Notes: generated from the letters alone by a model not told the origin. 64,000 nt of DNA from CAVYGM01 sp963768025 (GCA_963768025.1 CAVYGM010000018.1:61339-125338); one strand, 5' to 3'; shown: positions 36,993-46,806, counted from the stretch's first letter. Made by a program: numbers and translations.

Positions 36993-37565
36993 ATGAAACT
37001 ATCCAACGTATTTTTTTGCCTGTGTGTACTGATTTCCGCCGCTAGCCAGGCCCAAACCTTCCGGGGACTCGACAAAAGCCCAATGGACATGGCCTACTAC
37101 CCCGACGACTACGCCCACGACCGTAAGTTCGCGCCCGACAAAATCAAGGGAGAAACCGCCAAGGTACGCGTCATTTACAGCCGCCCGGCTTTGAATGGTC
37201 GTGAGATAGTCGGTAAATTAATCCCCATCGGAAAAGTGTGGCGGGTGGGTGCCAATGAGGCCCCCGAAATTAAGTTCTACGAAGATGCCACGATCATGGG
37301 CAAAAAGGTGAAGGCAGGTACCTACGCGCTGCTGGCCCAGGCCAATGAGAAGGACATGACGATCATCCTGAGTAGCGATGTAGACCAATGGGGCGCTTAC
37401 AGCTATGACCAGAAAAACGACGTGCTGCGCGTGAACGTAGCACCGAAGGAACTCTCCGAAAACGTAGAAAATTTCGCGATTCAGTTTGCCAAAGGCAACG
37501 GCAAAGAAGTTCTCATGCGTATGGCCTGGGGCAAGGGCATGGTGGAGGTGCCGATGGAGTTTTGA
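36993..37565 (+). CDS. Exported DUF2911 family protein
   Basis: 190 residues; signal peptide 1-20 (ending SQAQ). The family pattern VIYSRPALNGREIVGKLIPI, then WRVGANEAPEIKFYEDATIM and KAGTYALLAQ, is complete. DUF2911 proteins are widespread periplasmic beta-sandwich proteins in Bacteroidota with no known function. Ended by a strong hairpin. Confidence 0.88.
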   Translation: MKLSNVFFCLCVLISAASQAQTFRGLDKSPMDMAYYPDDYAHDRKFAPDKIKGETAKVRVIYSRPALNGREIVGKLIPIGKVWRVGANEAPEIKFYEDATIMGKKVKAGTYALLAQANEKDMTIILSSDVDQWGAYSYDQKNDVLRVNVAPKELSENVENFAIQFAKGNGKEVLMRMAWGKGMVEVPMEF

Positions 37566-37617
37566 AAAGCATAAGGCTGTTGGCTAATGGCCGACGGCCT
37601 TTTTAATACATGTCAAA

Positions 37618-37653
37618 CAGAACCGCCCGGCGAGTCATTGCCGGGCGGTTCTG
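37618..37653. terminator. Bidirectional terminator between DUF2911 and HNH genes
   Basis: Perfect 14-bp stem CAGAACCGCCCGGC / GCCGGGCGGTTCTG with 8-base loop between convergent genes. Confidence 0.85.
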
Positions 37654-37670
37654 TTATGCTGGTGTCGCAA

Positions 37671-38090
37671 CTAGGGAAATAGGCCTGTCGCAATTAGATC
37701 TAATCTTTCCAAAATGCGATTGATGTTATTGAGATCCAGTACTTTTATAGTGGCTTCTCCAATTTTAGATTTTGCAACAAAGGTACCTTCAGCTAGGTCA
37801 AAATGCTTATCCCAGTTATGTTTTCGAGGATTGAACAGACGGACAAAAATTTCCTCGTCTTGTAGTACAGTACCCACATTAGGACCTTTATTGCCATTGC
37901 ACACAGGACAAGAATAGGCCAGGTTTTCGCTGATTGTCAGTCCACCATGTTTGCGGCTGATGATATGGTCTATCTGGTATCGTATAAACGAATCACTTTC
38001 TCTTCGCAGACAATACTCACAGCGGTAATTTGCTCTTTCTGCTACTTCCTGACGTATCACGTCTGGAATGTACCTACTCGGGTTTTCCAT
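37671..38090 (-). CDS. HNH endonuclease
   Basis: 139 residues. Zinc knuckle RCEYCLRR and SCPVCNGNKG frame the catalytic DHIISRKHGG, with a further N and H (LTISENLAYS). This is a complete McrA-type ββα-metal nuclease. It shares a 17-base overlap with the small gene before it, a pair that recurs in bacteria; a role in DNA restriction or repair is possible but not shown. Confidence 0.87.
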   Translation of the reverse strand: MENPSRYIPDVIRQEVAERANYRCEYCLRRESDSFIRYQIDHIISRKHGGLTISENLAYSCPVCNGNKGPNVGTVLQDEEIFVRLFNPRKHNWDKHFDLAEGTFVAKSKIGEATIKVLDLNNINRILERLDLIATGLFP

Positions 38091-38328
38091 CTCTGGCTAA
38101 ACGCAAATGGGTGCGTGACTTGGCAAGACGGACGATGTGTTCCAGGATGAAGTAATGCTCTAGTTCTTCTTTTTCGCGAGCTGAAAGTTGCGCTTCCTGT
38201 TTTTTTTCAAGCAGAAATTCAACCCGCTGCTGCAATGAATCAGGGGCATGAAAAGTCAGTACCTTTTCGGCATCCATGGAGGCGATGAGGTCAGCGAGGC
38301 TGTCGTATATGTTTTGGTAGGCTATCAT
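38074..38328 (-). CDS. Small protein coupled to the HNH endonuclease
   Basis: 84 residues, mostly helical: YQNIYDSLADLIASMDAEKV, QQRVEFLLEKKQEAQLSARE, HFILEHIVRLAKSR. No known function. Its end overlaps the HNH start, so the two are translationally coupled; it may bind or control the nuclease. Confidence 0.72.
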   Translation of the reverse strand: MIAYQNIYDSLADLIASMDAEKVLTFHAPDSLQQRVEFLLEKKQEAQLSAREKEELEHYFILEHIVRLAKSRTHLRLARDGKPE

Positions 38329-38459
38329 TGCTTACGCAATATTCATAAAAACAGGAAAACTTCCAAGGCTATTTTTACTATTCTACCCAGGGTAGGGAAA
38401 TCCGTCTTCGGGAAAGACTAACACAAATAAGGATAACGGTCTGGCAAGGAGTTTGACAA

Positions 38460-39163
38460 TCATCTTCTAGTAATTTTTTCAATAGCAGAACGATCCATGT
38501 TTTGAGACAGTATGATAGGGGTTCCAAAATACTGCAACCTGCAATTAACAGTTGATGAGGCCGTCAACAATTCCTCTACAGTCAATAATGCTTGACAACC
38601 AGCGATCATTTCAATACTACATTCAGAAACTTTGAAATTCTCCCCGGTCAATTTACTGCTCGCCGAAAGTTTGATCGCTGCGTTTTTGACATAACCTACC
38701 ATGTCTGCGGTTGATCCACTCTGAATATTTAAAAACAAAGAGTTCCCGTCAATAACGGCGTTTGTACGAGCGCCAGATTGCAGATTATACACCAAGGCGT
38801 CAAAGGATAAGGTCTTCGCTGACATCAAAGTAGCGCCTATATCCACCTTAATTGCTTCCAATTGCCCAATCCCAAACCTACTTTGATTGGTATGATGTCA
38901 TTTAGAGGTTGTCTCCTTGGGGTGGTAATTACCAGTGTGTCACCCCTTATTTCTGTCAGAACGTAGGGAAGGATGCTGGTTTCAGCTTCAACCTGTATGG
39001 CACCAAACTCTTCATCGGTGATCTCGGCTAGTATACCCATACTTACGTGGAGTTTGCTGAAAGAGCCGACCTTACGATCTTGCTTTACGAGAATCCTATT
39101 TCCCCTAACGTTGTCTACTGCAACTTGCGCCCGTACAGAACCGGCAGCCAAAAAGGCACACAC
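38460..39163 (-). pseudogene. DUF2807 (GIN domain) exported protein, frameshifted
   Basis: First part: VCAFLAAGSVRAQ signal-like start and a beta-helix segment KVGSFSKLHVSMGILAEI. A one-base shift near 38862 joins PIKVGLGLG to QLEAIKVDIGATLMSAKTLS, after which the DUF2807 pattern runs to the stop (SGARTNAVIDGNSLFLNIQS, CSIEMIAGCQALLTVEELL). About 235 residues when rejoined. No good ATG is present at the 5' end; a GTG at 39163 is the nearest. Surface or periplasmic beta-helix proteins of unknown role. Confidence 0.65.
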
Positions 39164-39302
39164 TAAAAAAGCGATTGTGGTCTTTATTTGAATAAAATTT
39201 TAGGGTTGAAAAAAAACATAGTGAGATCATCTCTAAAGGCATGAATTTAATGCTAATTCCCGATTAAAGTCCTGATAATAAGTTTTATTTGCAAATATTA
39301 GC

Positions 39303-39348
39303 AAAATGGGAAGGGCTTGGCAAATTTTTGCCAAGCCCTTCCCATTTT
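39303..39348 (-). terminator. Long hairpin terminator after the M13 peptidase gene
   Basis: Near perfect 22-bp arms AAAATGGGAAGGGCTTGGCA / TGCCAAGCCCTTCCCATTTT with a short AT loop, 29 bases past the M13 stop. Confidence 0.8.
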
Positions 39349-39376
39349 ATTAGCTATCTATCAGCTAACGGCTATT

Positions 39377-41435
39377 TTACCACAAATAAATCCGCTTCTC
39401 AGGAGCTACATACAGTTTATCGCCGGGCTGTACATTGAAAGCCTCGTACCAGGCGTCCATGTTGATCAGCGGGCCGATGGTGCGCCACTCGCCGGGCGAG
39501 TGGGGGTCTACCAATACCTGCTGGGCGGCGGCTTCGGGCAGAATGTTGGTGCGCCATACCTGCGCCCAGGCCAGGAAGAAGCGCTGATCGGGCGTGAACC
39601 CTTCAATTTTCTCGTTCGATTTTCCCTGCGGGGTCATTTTGAAAGCCGTGTAGGCAGCGTTGAGGCCACCCAGGTCACCAATGTTTTCGCCCAGCGTCAG
39701 GCGACCATTGACATGGATCGTGTCCAGCACGGTGTAGCCATTGTACTGCTCCACGAGGCGGTCGGCCAGGGCCACAAACTTCTTGCGGTCGTTTTCGGTC
39801 CACCAATTGCGGAGGTACCCGTCTTTGTCGTACTGACTGCCGCTGTCGTCGAAACCGTGCGAAATCTCGTGGCCAATCACCGCCCCAATGCCGCCATAAT
39901 TGACCGCGTCGTCGGCGTTGGGATCGAAGAAGGGGAACTGCAGGATGCCCGCCGGAAATACGATTTCATTCAGCACCGGACTGTAATAGGCGTTTACGGT
40001 AGGAGGTGTCATACCCCAGAGCGTCCTATCTACGGGTTTGCCGAGCTTGTTCACCATATCCTTATAATCCCACACGTCGCTATTCTTAAGATTGGCGTAG
40101 AACGTCGTAGGCTTGATGTCAAGTCCTTCGTAGGTTTTCCACTTATCAGGATAGCCGATTTTGGGCGTAAAGTTGTGCAGCTTGGCCAGGGCTTTTTCCT
40201 TTGTCTCGTCGCTCATCCATTCCAGTCCCTTGATGCGTTGCTCGTATGCCTTTACCAGATTTTTGATCAGCTCATCCATGCGCTGCTTGGCGGCGGGCGT
40301 AAAGTACTTTTTTACGTAAAGCTGCCCCAACAATTCACCAATCGTGCGGTCGGTAAGCTGCGACATCCGCTGCCAGCGGGGCGTTTGTACTTTCTGTCCG
40401 GTGAGTACCTGATTGAACGCAAAACTGGCATCTACAAAATCAGAGCTCAGGTAAGAGGCCGATGATTTGAGCAAATTCCAGGTTAGGTAGGTTTTGAGGT
40501 CGGGGAGGGAAGTAGCGTTAAAAAGCGAATCGGCTTTTACAAAAAACGTTGGATTGTTCACCAGTACAGTGTCCTCACCCTTCACCATCATCATGGGCAT
40601 GATCTTCTGCCAATCGAAGTGGGGAGTACTTTTGGAAAAATCGGCTACCGACAAGTTTGTTGTAGGTTTTCTGCGGATCGCGCATTTCCACGCGTGGCAT
40701 CTGCGCACGGGCCAGTTCGGTTTCCAGCTTAATGATGGCGTCGGCGTTGGATTTAGCCTGCGCTTCGGGGGTACCTGTCAGCGTAAAAAGCTTCACGATG
40801 TAATCGTGGTAGCCAGCCCGGATTTTCTGACTGCGGGCGTCGCTTTTCAGGTAATAGTCGCGGTCGGGTAGGGTGGTGCCCCCTTGTGAGAACTGAGGTA
40901 CCATCACCTCCACATTCTTGCGATCCTGACCTACGTAGAAGCCGTAGAAAGGGCTACCCATGCCCATCGTGCGTGCTTTGGCAATCTGCTCGATGGCTGC
41001 CTGCTTGCTGTTGATCGCGCTCAGCTTCTGCAAATCGGCCTTGATGGGCGTATAACCCAGTTTGTCGATGGCGGCGCTATCCATCGCCGCTTTGTAGAAG
41101 TCGCTTACCCGGCGTTCGACCGAGCCGGCCGGAGCATTTTTATTACTCGCCGCGTCTTCCAGCAAGCCGCGTACGGCCTCTATGTTGAAGTCGCGCAGGA
41201 CGTTGAAGCTACCCCAGCGCGTTTCTTTGGCGGGAACGGGGTTGTTTTTGATCCAGTTGCCGCTGGCGTAGGTGTAAAAATCATCGCCCGGCTTGGCAGA
41301 CATATCCATGTTGGCGGGATCGATGAATTTTTCCGGGGTTAACGCTTTGACTTCCTTTTTTTGGGCAAAGGAATCTGTAGATAAAAATCCGATTCCGCAA
41401 AGCAGGAGTAGAAAGGCTTTTGTTTTACAGGTCAT
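39377..41435 (-). pseudogene. Exported M13 family metallopeptidase, one frameshift
   Basis: Signal peptide 1-24 (ending DSFAQ). Zinc site HEISH in AVIGHEISHGFDDSGS, third ligand in GENIGDLGGLN, and the usual end LYVAPEKRIYLW. A one-base insertion near 40651 breaks the chain between PQKTYNKL and SVADFSKSTPHFDWQKIM; rejoined it has about 686 residues, normal for neprilysin-like peptidases. The N-terminal 265 residues and C-terminal 420 are otherwise clean, so the gene may be intact in the organism. It cleaves peptides in the periplasm or outside the cell. Confidence 0.85.
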
Positions 41436-41545
41436 TCTTTCGATTAGGTTAATACAGTAATTGTTGTTAGTGCAATAATACTAGGTTTGGAATACACTAA
41501 ACGCAAAGAAGGGCAAATTGATTTCCCCCTTCGGATAAAGTACCT

Positions 41546-41791
41546 TTGAAAGGGAGGCGGAGGATAAAAAATAAAAACGACAGGAAGGATGCGATCGAAT
41601 TACTGGACGTTGTGGTACTCACTAAACCTGTTTCTGACCTCGGATTACGAAAAGGAGAATTAGGAACGGTCGTGGAACTTCTTGACAAAGGTGTGTTTCT
41701 AGTTGAATTTGCCGATACAAGTGGAACAACTTACGCCATGTCCGTTCTCTCAGCCGCAGAATTGATGAAGGTGTACTATGAACCTGCCTGA
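41546..41791 (+). CDS. DUF4926 family small protein
   Basis: 81 residues from a TTG start; the family part is IELLDVVVLTKPVSDLGLRK and GTVVELLDKGVFLVEFADTS. The true start may be further in, at about codon 15. DUF4926 proteins are small beta-barrels, often found beside toxin-like genes. Here it sits between the M13 gene and the decayed HepT gene. Confidence 0.65.
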   Translation: MKGRRRIKNKNDRKDAIELLDVVVLTKPVSDLGLRKGELGTVVELLDKGVFLVEFADTSGTTYAMSVLSAAELMKVYYEPA

Positions 41792-41824
41792 GCTACCCTT
41801 TCAAGTTGCAGGATAAGCAAGGCA

Positions 41825-41865
41825 AATGGTGCTAGCCCTGTGGCCCGATTTAGTATCAATCCGGC
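41825..41865 (-). other. Short relic of an S9 peptidase gene
   Basis: Over 34 bases this stretch differs from the S9 peptidase gene at 42689-42722 at only three positions; both encode RIDT(K/N)SGH, the catalytic-histidine segment. It abuts the end of the HepT pseudogene at 41856. Confidence 0.5.
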
Positions 41866-42194
41866 AAAATAGAATTGAGCTATTTTTCCAGGTGAACCAA
41901 ATCATTCCGAACGATATACCAGAGAATTTCGTAATCTACACCAAAATAGCCGTGGATCAGGCGGTTTCTGAGGCTTACGACACTGTGCTACTGAATAAAA
42001 GAATATGTTTCCCGAAAAGAAACAGGAAGTTGGTTCGCAGCTTCTCCGATAATTTCAAAATTGCGCTCCACGGCCTCCACAGTTTTTGAATCGGCCATGA
42101 ACTTATCAAAATCCAGGCCTTCTGTATATTATTTTATTTTGCCAATGGCTATCAGCATATCAGTGATCAATAAGGTAGGGTCGCGTTTAGACAT
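41856..42194 (-). pseudogene. HepT-like (DUF86) RNase toxin with three in-frame stop codons
   Basis: 113 codons in one frame with no indel: MSKRDPTLLITDMLIAIGKI, stop (TAA, codon 22), TEGLDFDKFMADSKTVEAVE to RETYSFIQ, stop (TAG, codon 69), HSVVSLRNRLIHGYFGVDYE, stop (TAG, codon 105). The HepT ribonuclease motif Rx4HxY is intact in RNRLIHGY. Each stop is one substitution from a plausible sense codon (K/E, W or Q, K/Q). The start overlaps the MntA-like gene by eight bases, the usual MntA/HepT order. The gene is dead by substitution, unlike the other broken genes in this window. Confidence 0.8.
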
Positions 42195-42479
42195 CAATCA
42201 GGTCAGGCTCGATAGCAGCATAGTAGGCCGGTTTGATACCTTGTTTTGATACCAGATCGACGGGGTGGTCAAGATAGTGCTCCAATTCTTCGGCCAGTTC
42301 AAAAAATTCAAAGCCGACCGGTTGACTAAATTCAACCAAAATATCAATATCGCTGGATGGACCTGCTTCGTTTCGGGCGTACGAGCCAAGTAGCGCCATT
42401 CGGCGAATGGGAACTTTTGCATAAGAATGGGGCGAAGAGCGGCAAGTTTAGCCTGTAAAGTAGTTCGTGGATCTCCCAT
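42187..42479 (-). pseudogene. MntA-like nucleotidyltransferase antitoxin, one frameshift
   Basis: MGDPRTTLQAKLAALRPILM, then after a missing base in a C-run near 42408 the frame continues IRRMALLGSYARNEAGPSSD to the end YYAAIEPDLIDV. The catalytic GSx10DxD pattern is intact (GSYARNEAGPSSDIDI). MntA AMPylates the HepT RNase. Cognate hepT is directly downstream and carries three stops. Confidence 0.8.
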
Positions 42480-42552
42480 AAGTCACTAAATGATATTTTA
42501 TCAAAAATAGTGAAAAGGATTATAAAAGGTACCCCCTAGTGCCTTGAAAACC

Positions 42553-42600
42553 AACCTCCCGAAAGACTGGAGCGCCGGACAGCCAGTCTTTCGGGAGGTT
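42553..42600 (-). terminator. Hairpin after the S9 peptidase gene
   Basis: 18-bp perfect arms AACCTCCCGAAAGACTGG / CCAGTCTTTCGGGAGGTT with a 12-base loop, 9 bases past the stop; the following T-run is weak. Confidence 0.7.
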
Positions 42601-42608
42601 AACAAACC

Positions 42609-44720
42609 CTACTTCCACACCAGCCCCATGTTCTTAAACACGAAAGCATAGGTATCCGCCGTCGTCTCCAGTGCCTTTTTGGTATTGCTAGCCCCGTGGC
42701 CCGAGTTGGTATCAATCCGGATCAGCAACGGATTCGTGGACGACGCCCCAGCTTTTTCCTGCAAGGTAGCCGCGTACTTGAACGAGTGGGCGGGTACCAC
42801 GCGGTCGTCGTGGTCGGCGGTGGTGATGAGCGTGGCGGGGTACTTGCCACCGGCCTTGATGTTGTGCAGGGGCGAGTATGTGGACTGATACGCAAACTCC
42901 TCCGGGTTGTCGCTGCTACCGTAGTCGGCGATCCAGTTCCAGCCGATGGTGAACTTGTGAAAGCGTAGCATGTCCATCACGCCCACGGCGGGCAGGGCTA
43001 CCTTGAATAGCTCGGGGCGCTGATTGATCACCGCTCCCACCAACAAGCCGCCGTTAGAACCGCCTTGCACGGCCAGCCGCTCGGGGGAAGTATATTTTTC
43101 GTTGATGAGGTACTCAGCGGCCGCGATAAAATCGTCGAAGACATTCTGCTTTTTCAGCTTCATACCCTGCTCGTGCCACTTTTCACCGTACTCGCTCCCA
43201 CCACGCAGGTTGGCCTGTACAAACACCCCTCCCTGATCCAGAAACGGAATGCGCGTGGGACTGAACGAAGGTGGGAGGCTGATGTTGAATCCGCCGTAGC
43301 CGTATAAGATGGTAGGGTTGGAGCCATCGAGCTTCAGGCCTTTTTTATAGACGATAAAAGCCGGTATTTTGGTACCATCCTTGCTGGGGTAGAATACCTG
43401 TTTGGTTTCATAGTCTTCGGGATTGAAACTCACTTCCGGCTCACGAAAGACGGAGCTTTTTTTGGAGGCAATATCATACTGAAAAATGGTGGGCGGGTAG
43501 TTAAAAGAAGTATAGGTATAGAACACAAACTTGTCGTCCTTCTCCCCACCAAAACCGCCCGCCGAACCCAGGCCGGGTAAAGTCACCTCATTTTCCAGGT
43601 TTCCTTTTAGGTCATACACGTACACTCGTGACGTCACGTCCTTGGAGTACTCGGCAAATAGCTTGCCGCCCGCGGTGCCCACGCCCACCAAGGGTTCGGG
43701 CTTCTCGGGTAGTATGGGTTTCCAGGTTTGGGTTCTGGAAGTATAGAGCACCACCTTGCTGTTGGGAGCGTCGGCGTTGGTTTCGATAAGAAAGCCATCG
43801 GATGTCGCATCCAGCAGCCCGTAACTAAAATCCGTGATTTCTTCCACAATAGGCGTAAACCTGGTTTCTCCTTTTTTCATCACCCACAATCCGTTGCCAT
43901 CCTTTCCGGCGCCTCGGTCGCTTACATACAGGGCGGCGTATTGTCCGTCTTCGGTGGTACTCACCGTATGAAAACGCTGCGGATGGGCCGGGTCTTCAAA
44001 AATGAGCTTGTCGGCCGCCTGTGGGGTACCTACCTGGTGGTAGAACACCTGATGATTTTCGTTTTTAGCGGCCAATGCGCTTCCTTCGGGTTTGGGGTAG
44101 CTACTGTAATAAAAGCCGTTGCCCTGCCAGGCCGCACCCGATACCTTCACCCACTCCACTTTGTCAGATAGCATTTTTAGGGTTTTCATGTCCATCACCT
44201 GGTACTCCTGCCAGTCGGAGCCGCCCTGCGAGAAGCCCATCACGGCGTAGGCTCCGTCTTTGGACAGGTTGAAAACCGTCAGACGGGTAGTGCCGTCTTC
44301 GGATAGTCTGTTGGGGTCCAACACCACTTCGGGTGTTCCATTGGTACCCTTCTGCCTGTACAACACCGACTGGTTCTGCAGACCGTCATTTTTATAAAAA
44401 TAGAAGTAGTCGCCTTTCTTGCGTGGGGCTGAGTACTTGGGGTAGTTGTAGGCTTTTTCAAGATCGTTGAAAATTTTCTCCTTGAACGGAATCTGATCCA
44501 GGTAGCCAGAGGTCACCTCGTTTTGCTCTTTTACCCAGGCGGCGGTTTCGGCTGAGCGGTCGTCTTCTAGCCAGCGGTAAGGGTCAGGTACATTAGTGCC
44601 GTGGTAGGTATCTACGTGGTCAACTTTTTGGGTAGTGGGATACGTGATTTTTTGGGCAATCCCGTCCGGATGGATCAGGGTAGCGGTGAGTAGGGTCATG
44701 CCTAGCAGTTTGGGGTTCAT
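42609..44720 (-). CDS. Exported prolyl oligopeptidase (S9A)
   Basis: 703 residues; signal-like start ending GIAQK. N-terminal seven-blade propeller (about 70-430), then the alpha/beta hydrolase domain: nucleophile serine in GGSNGGLLVG (about residue 557), aspartate in TADHDDRVVP and histidine in RIDTNSGHGAS. Typical cleavage is after proline in short peptides. Normal length, intact, with its own terminator. Confidence 0.93.
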   Translation of the reverse strand: MNPKLLGMTLLTATLIHPDGIAQKITYPTTQKVDHVDTYHGTNVPDPYRWLEDDRSAETAAWVKEQNEVTSGYLDQIPFKEKIFNDLEKAYNYPKYSAPRKKGDYFYFYKNDGLQNQSVLYRQKGTNGTPEVVLDPNRLSEDGTTRLTVFNLSKDGAYAVMGFSQGGSDWQEYQVMDMKTLKMLSDKVEWVKVSGAAWQGNGFYYSSYPKPEGSALAAKNENHQVFYHQVGTPQAADKLIFEDPAHPQRFHTVSTTEDGQYAALYVSDRGAGKDGNGLWVMKKGETRFTPIVEEITDFSYGLLDATSDGFLIETNADAPNSKVVLYTSRTQTWKPILPEKPEPLVGVGTAGGKLFAEYSKDVTSRVYVYDLKGNLENEVTLPGLGSAGGFGGEKDDKFVFYTYTSFNYPPTIFQYDIASKKSSVFREPEVSFNPEDYETKQVFYPSKDGTKIPAFIVYKKGLKLDGSNPTILYGYGGFNISLPPSFSPTRIPFLDQGGVFVQANLRGGSEYGEKWHEQGMKLKKQNVFDDFIAAAEYLINEKYTSPERLAVQGGSNGGLLVGAVINQRPELFKVALPAVGVMDMLRFHKFTIGWNWIADYGSSDNPEEFAYQSTYSPLHNIKAGGKYPATLITTADHDDRVVPAHSFKYAATLQEKAGASSTNPLLIRIDTNSGHGASNTKKALETTADTYAFVFKNMGLVWK

Positions 44721-44924
44721 ATTTTAAGGTGATTAAAGAGTATTTTCAGCTGTTGTCGATAAATAGGTTTAATGTTAAAACTAGAAAAAAAACCAGTCAG
44801 ATACTATTGGCAACCGTTTAATCAGTATTTCTTGCCCGGCATGATCCAGAAGATTATATTTATACTAAATCAGCGGTCAATCTGCTCTTGCCGTCAATCA
44901 AAGACAACGTAGACTTTTAGAACT

Positions 44925-45875
44925 ATGTTTCACAAACTTCTCATCCTCATCTGCCTGATCGGTTTTTGCGTTGTAAGTAGCCATGCGCAGGACACGACCA
45001 CGGCTAGGCCGGTCAATGCCACCATCCTGCTGAAAGACGGGACGCAGCTTCGGGGTCAGATCCTTTCGGAATCTCCCGTAGGAATCCGGATCAAAACCGA
45101 CAACCTGGGCGAAATGATCATTACAACCGACAAGATTGACCGAATTGAGAAGCACACCGAGGGCTTCTACCGCAACGGTCAGTACTGGTTTCGGAATCCC
45201 AATAGTACCCGCTATTTCTTTGCTACTTCCGCGTTGCCTTTGCAAAAGGGCGAAGGGTACTATCAGAATGCCTACGTGTTCGTCAATTCGGTATCGGTGG
45301 GTGTTACGGATCATTTCACCATGGGCGGGGGCTTTGTGCTCAACCCCACCTTCCGCGACTGGCAGGTACTCTTCCTGACGCCCAAAATCAGCTTTCCTTC
45401 CGAATCCAACGTGACGTTTGGAGTGGGGGCCATCGCCGTTGTGGTGTTTAACAAAAACTACGATTACAATTACCCGGGGACATCCTACACGTCGAAAATA
45501 CAGACGAATGTGGGCGGTGTTGTGTATGGTGTAGCCACCTTCGGGAATGTGGAGCGAAATGGAACCATCGGGCTAGGATGGGGCTTTGCCGGTGAAGACG
45601 TTGGAAAAACTCCCGTAATAAACCTTAGTTATATGAGCCGGGTGGGTCGTAAGATAGGGCTCGTGACCGAAAACTGGATATTCATTCCCGGACAGGGGAA
45701 TTCTACGGTAGGAATACTTTCGGGGGGTGTTCGGTTTTTTGGCGAGAAAATGTCGGTGGATCTGGGCCTGTGGGTTCCCGCAAGTGAAGATCTGGGCCAG
45801 TTTATCGCCGTCCCCTATGTGGATTTTGTAATCAAATTTGGAAACAAAAAAAAGAATGAAACATCAAAATATTAA
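44925..45875 (+). CDS. Exported LSm-like domain plus beta-barrel protein
   Basis: 316 residues; signal peptide 1-21 (ending SSHAQ). Residues about 30-75 (TILLKDGTQLRGQILSESPV, MIITTDKIDRIEKHTEG) look like the small SH3/LSm-like domain found in exported Bacteroidota proteins. The rest, alternating strands such as HFTMGGGFVLNPTFRDWQVL and NSTVGILSGGVRFFGEKMSV, suggests an outer-membrane barrel. Function unknown. Followed by a strong hairpin. Confidence 0.72.
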   Translation: MFHKLLILICLIGFCVVSSHAQDTTTARPVNATILLKDGTQLRGQILSESPVGIRIKTDNLGEMIITTDKIDRIEKHTEGFYRNGQYWFRNPNSTRYFFATSALPLQKGEGYYQNAYVFVNSVSVGVTDHFTMGGGFVLNPTFRDWQVLFLTPKISFPSESNVTFGVGAIAVVVFNKNYDYNYPGTSYTSKIQTNVGGVVYGVATFGNVERNGTIGLGWGFAGEDVGKTPVINLSYMSRVGRKIGLVTENWIFIPGQGNSTVGILSGGVRFFGEKMSVDLGLWVPASEDLGQFIAVPYVDFVIKFGNKKKNETSKY

Positions 45876-46254
45876 CTTTAATTTGAAAAAGGAAATAGTT
45901 AGATTTCATGTGTATATACGTAAAAAGCAATAAGTTTATTTTTTTCATTATCTATACATTACTGCCCAGATTGGATTAATACCAAGAAAGTGAGTCTATA
46001 AGGATAATGCAGTATAGAAATAGGTGGGTTTATCAAAAAAGAACGTTCTCAGTAACGTTCTTTTTTGATTTTATTACAACTAGATAAATAATGTTTTTGA
46101 TAAAAAATATTATTTATAACACTGATAATCAGTGCTTTGATTTTTTTTAAAAAATATTTACTCCCCGTTATCATCCAATCAAAGACAAGTGGCGTAAGTT
46201 CAACCATAATCAATAACACTAGAAACCAAATCAAATTTCAAATCAAAATTCAGT
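45876..46254. other. Intergenic region, 379 bp, AT-rich
   Basis: Contains the terminator at 46032-46069 and the upstream region of the fasciclin gene. No gene seen. Confidence 0.5.
46032..46069 (+). terminator. Rho-independent terminator
   Basis: Stem ATCAAAAAAGAACGTT / AACGTTCTTTTTTGAT with CTCAGT loop and T-run in both directions. Confidence 0.8.
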
Positions 46255-46806
46255 ATGAAAAAAGTAGCATTTTTTATCGCCGCCCTGTTTGTGACAAGCG
46301 CATCATTTGCCCAAGGAAACATGAAAACTGTTGAAGTAGGTGGCGCTGCCATGTACCCCAACAAAAACATTGTTGAGAATGCCGTTAATTCCAAAGACCA
46401 CACCACGCTGGTAGCCGCCGTAAAGGCCGCCGGACTGGTAGAAACGTTGCAGGGAAAAGGACCCTTTACGGTGTTCGCTCCTACCAACAAAGCTTTTGAA
46501 AAACTGCCTGCCGGAACGGTAGAGACATTAGTAAAGCCTGAAAACAAAGGTACCCTCACCACCATCCTGACCTACCACGTGGTAGCGGGTCGGATGGATT
46601 CGGAAGCCATCGCTGACGCGATCAAAAAAGGAAACGGTAAGGCTACCTTCACAACCGTAGAAGGTGGTACCCTCACCGCCATGATGAAAGGTAAGAAATT
46701 GATGCTGATGGACGAAAAAGGCGGTACTTCTACCGTTACCATCAAAGATGTGTACCAAAGCAATGGCGTCATCCACGTGATTGACAGCGTAGTAATGCCT
46801 AACTAA
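46255..46806 (+). CDS. Exported fasciclin (FAS1) domain protein
   Basis: 183 residues; signal peptide 1-19 (ending SFAQ), then one FAS1 domain: TTLVAAVKAAGLVETLQGKG, FTVFAPTNKAFEKLPAGTVE, ILTYHVVAGRMD and the H2 end NGVIHVIDSVVMP. FAS1 domains mediate adhesion or bind small ligands. Own terminator at 46835-46864; no regulator nearby. Confidence 0.92.
   Translation: MKKVAFFIAALFVTSASFAQGNMKTVEVGGAAMYPNKNIVENAVNSKDHTTLVAAVKAAGLVETLQGKGPFTVFAPTNKAFEKLPAGTVETLVKPENKGTLTTILTYHVVAGRMDSEAIADAIKKGNGKATFTTVEGGTLTAMMKGKKLMLMDEKGGTSTVTIKDVYQSNGVIHVIDSVVMPN

Noticed and set aside
41856..42194. Stop codon recoding in the HepT frame (TAA, TAG, TAG read as amino acids)
   Set aside because: No sign of recoding in other genes of the window; every other intact gene ends at ordinary stops of both types. 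Decay is simpler.
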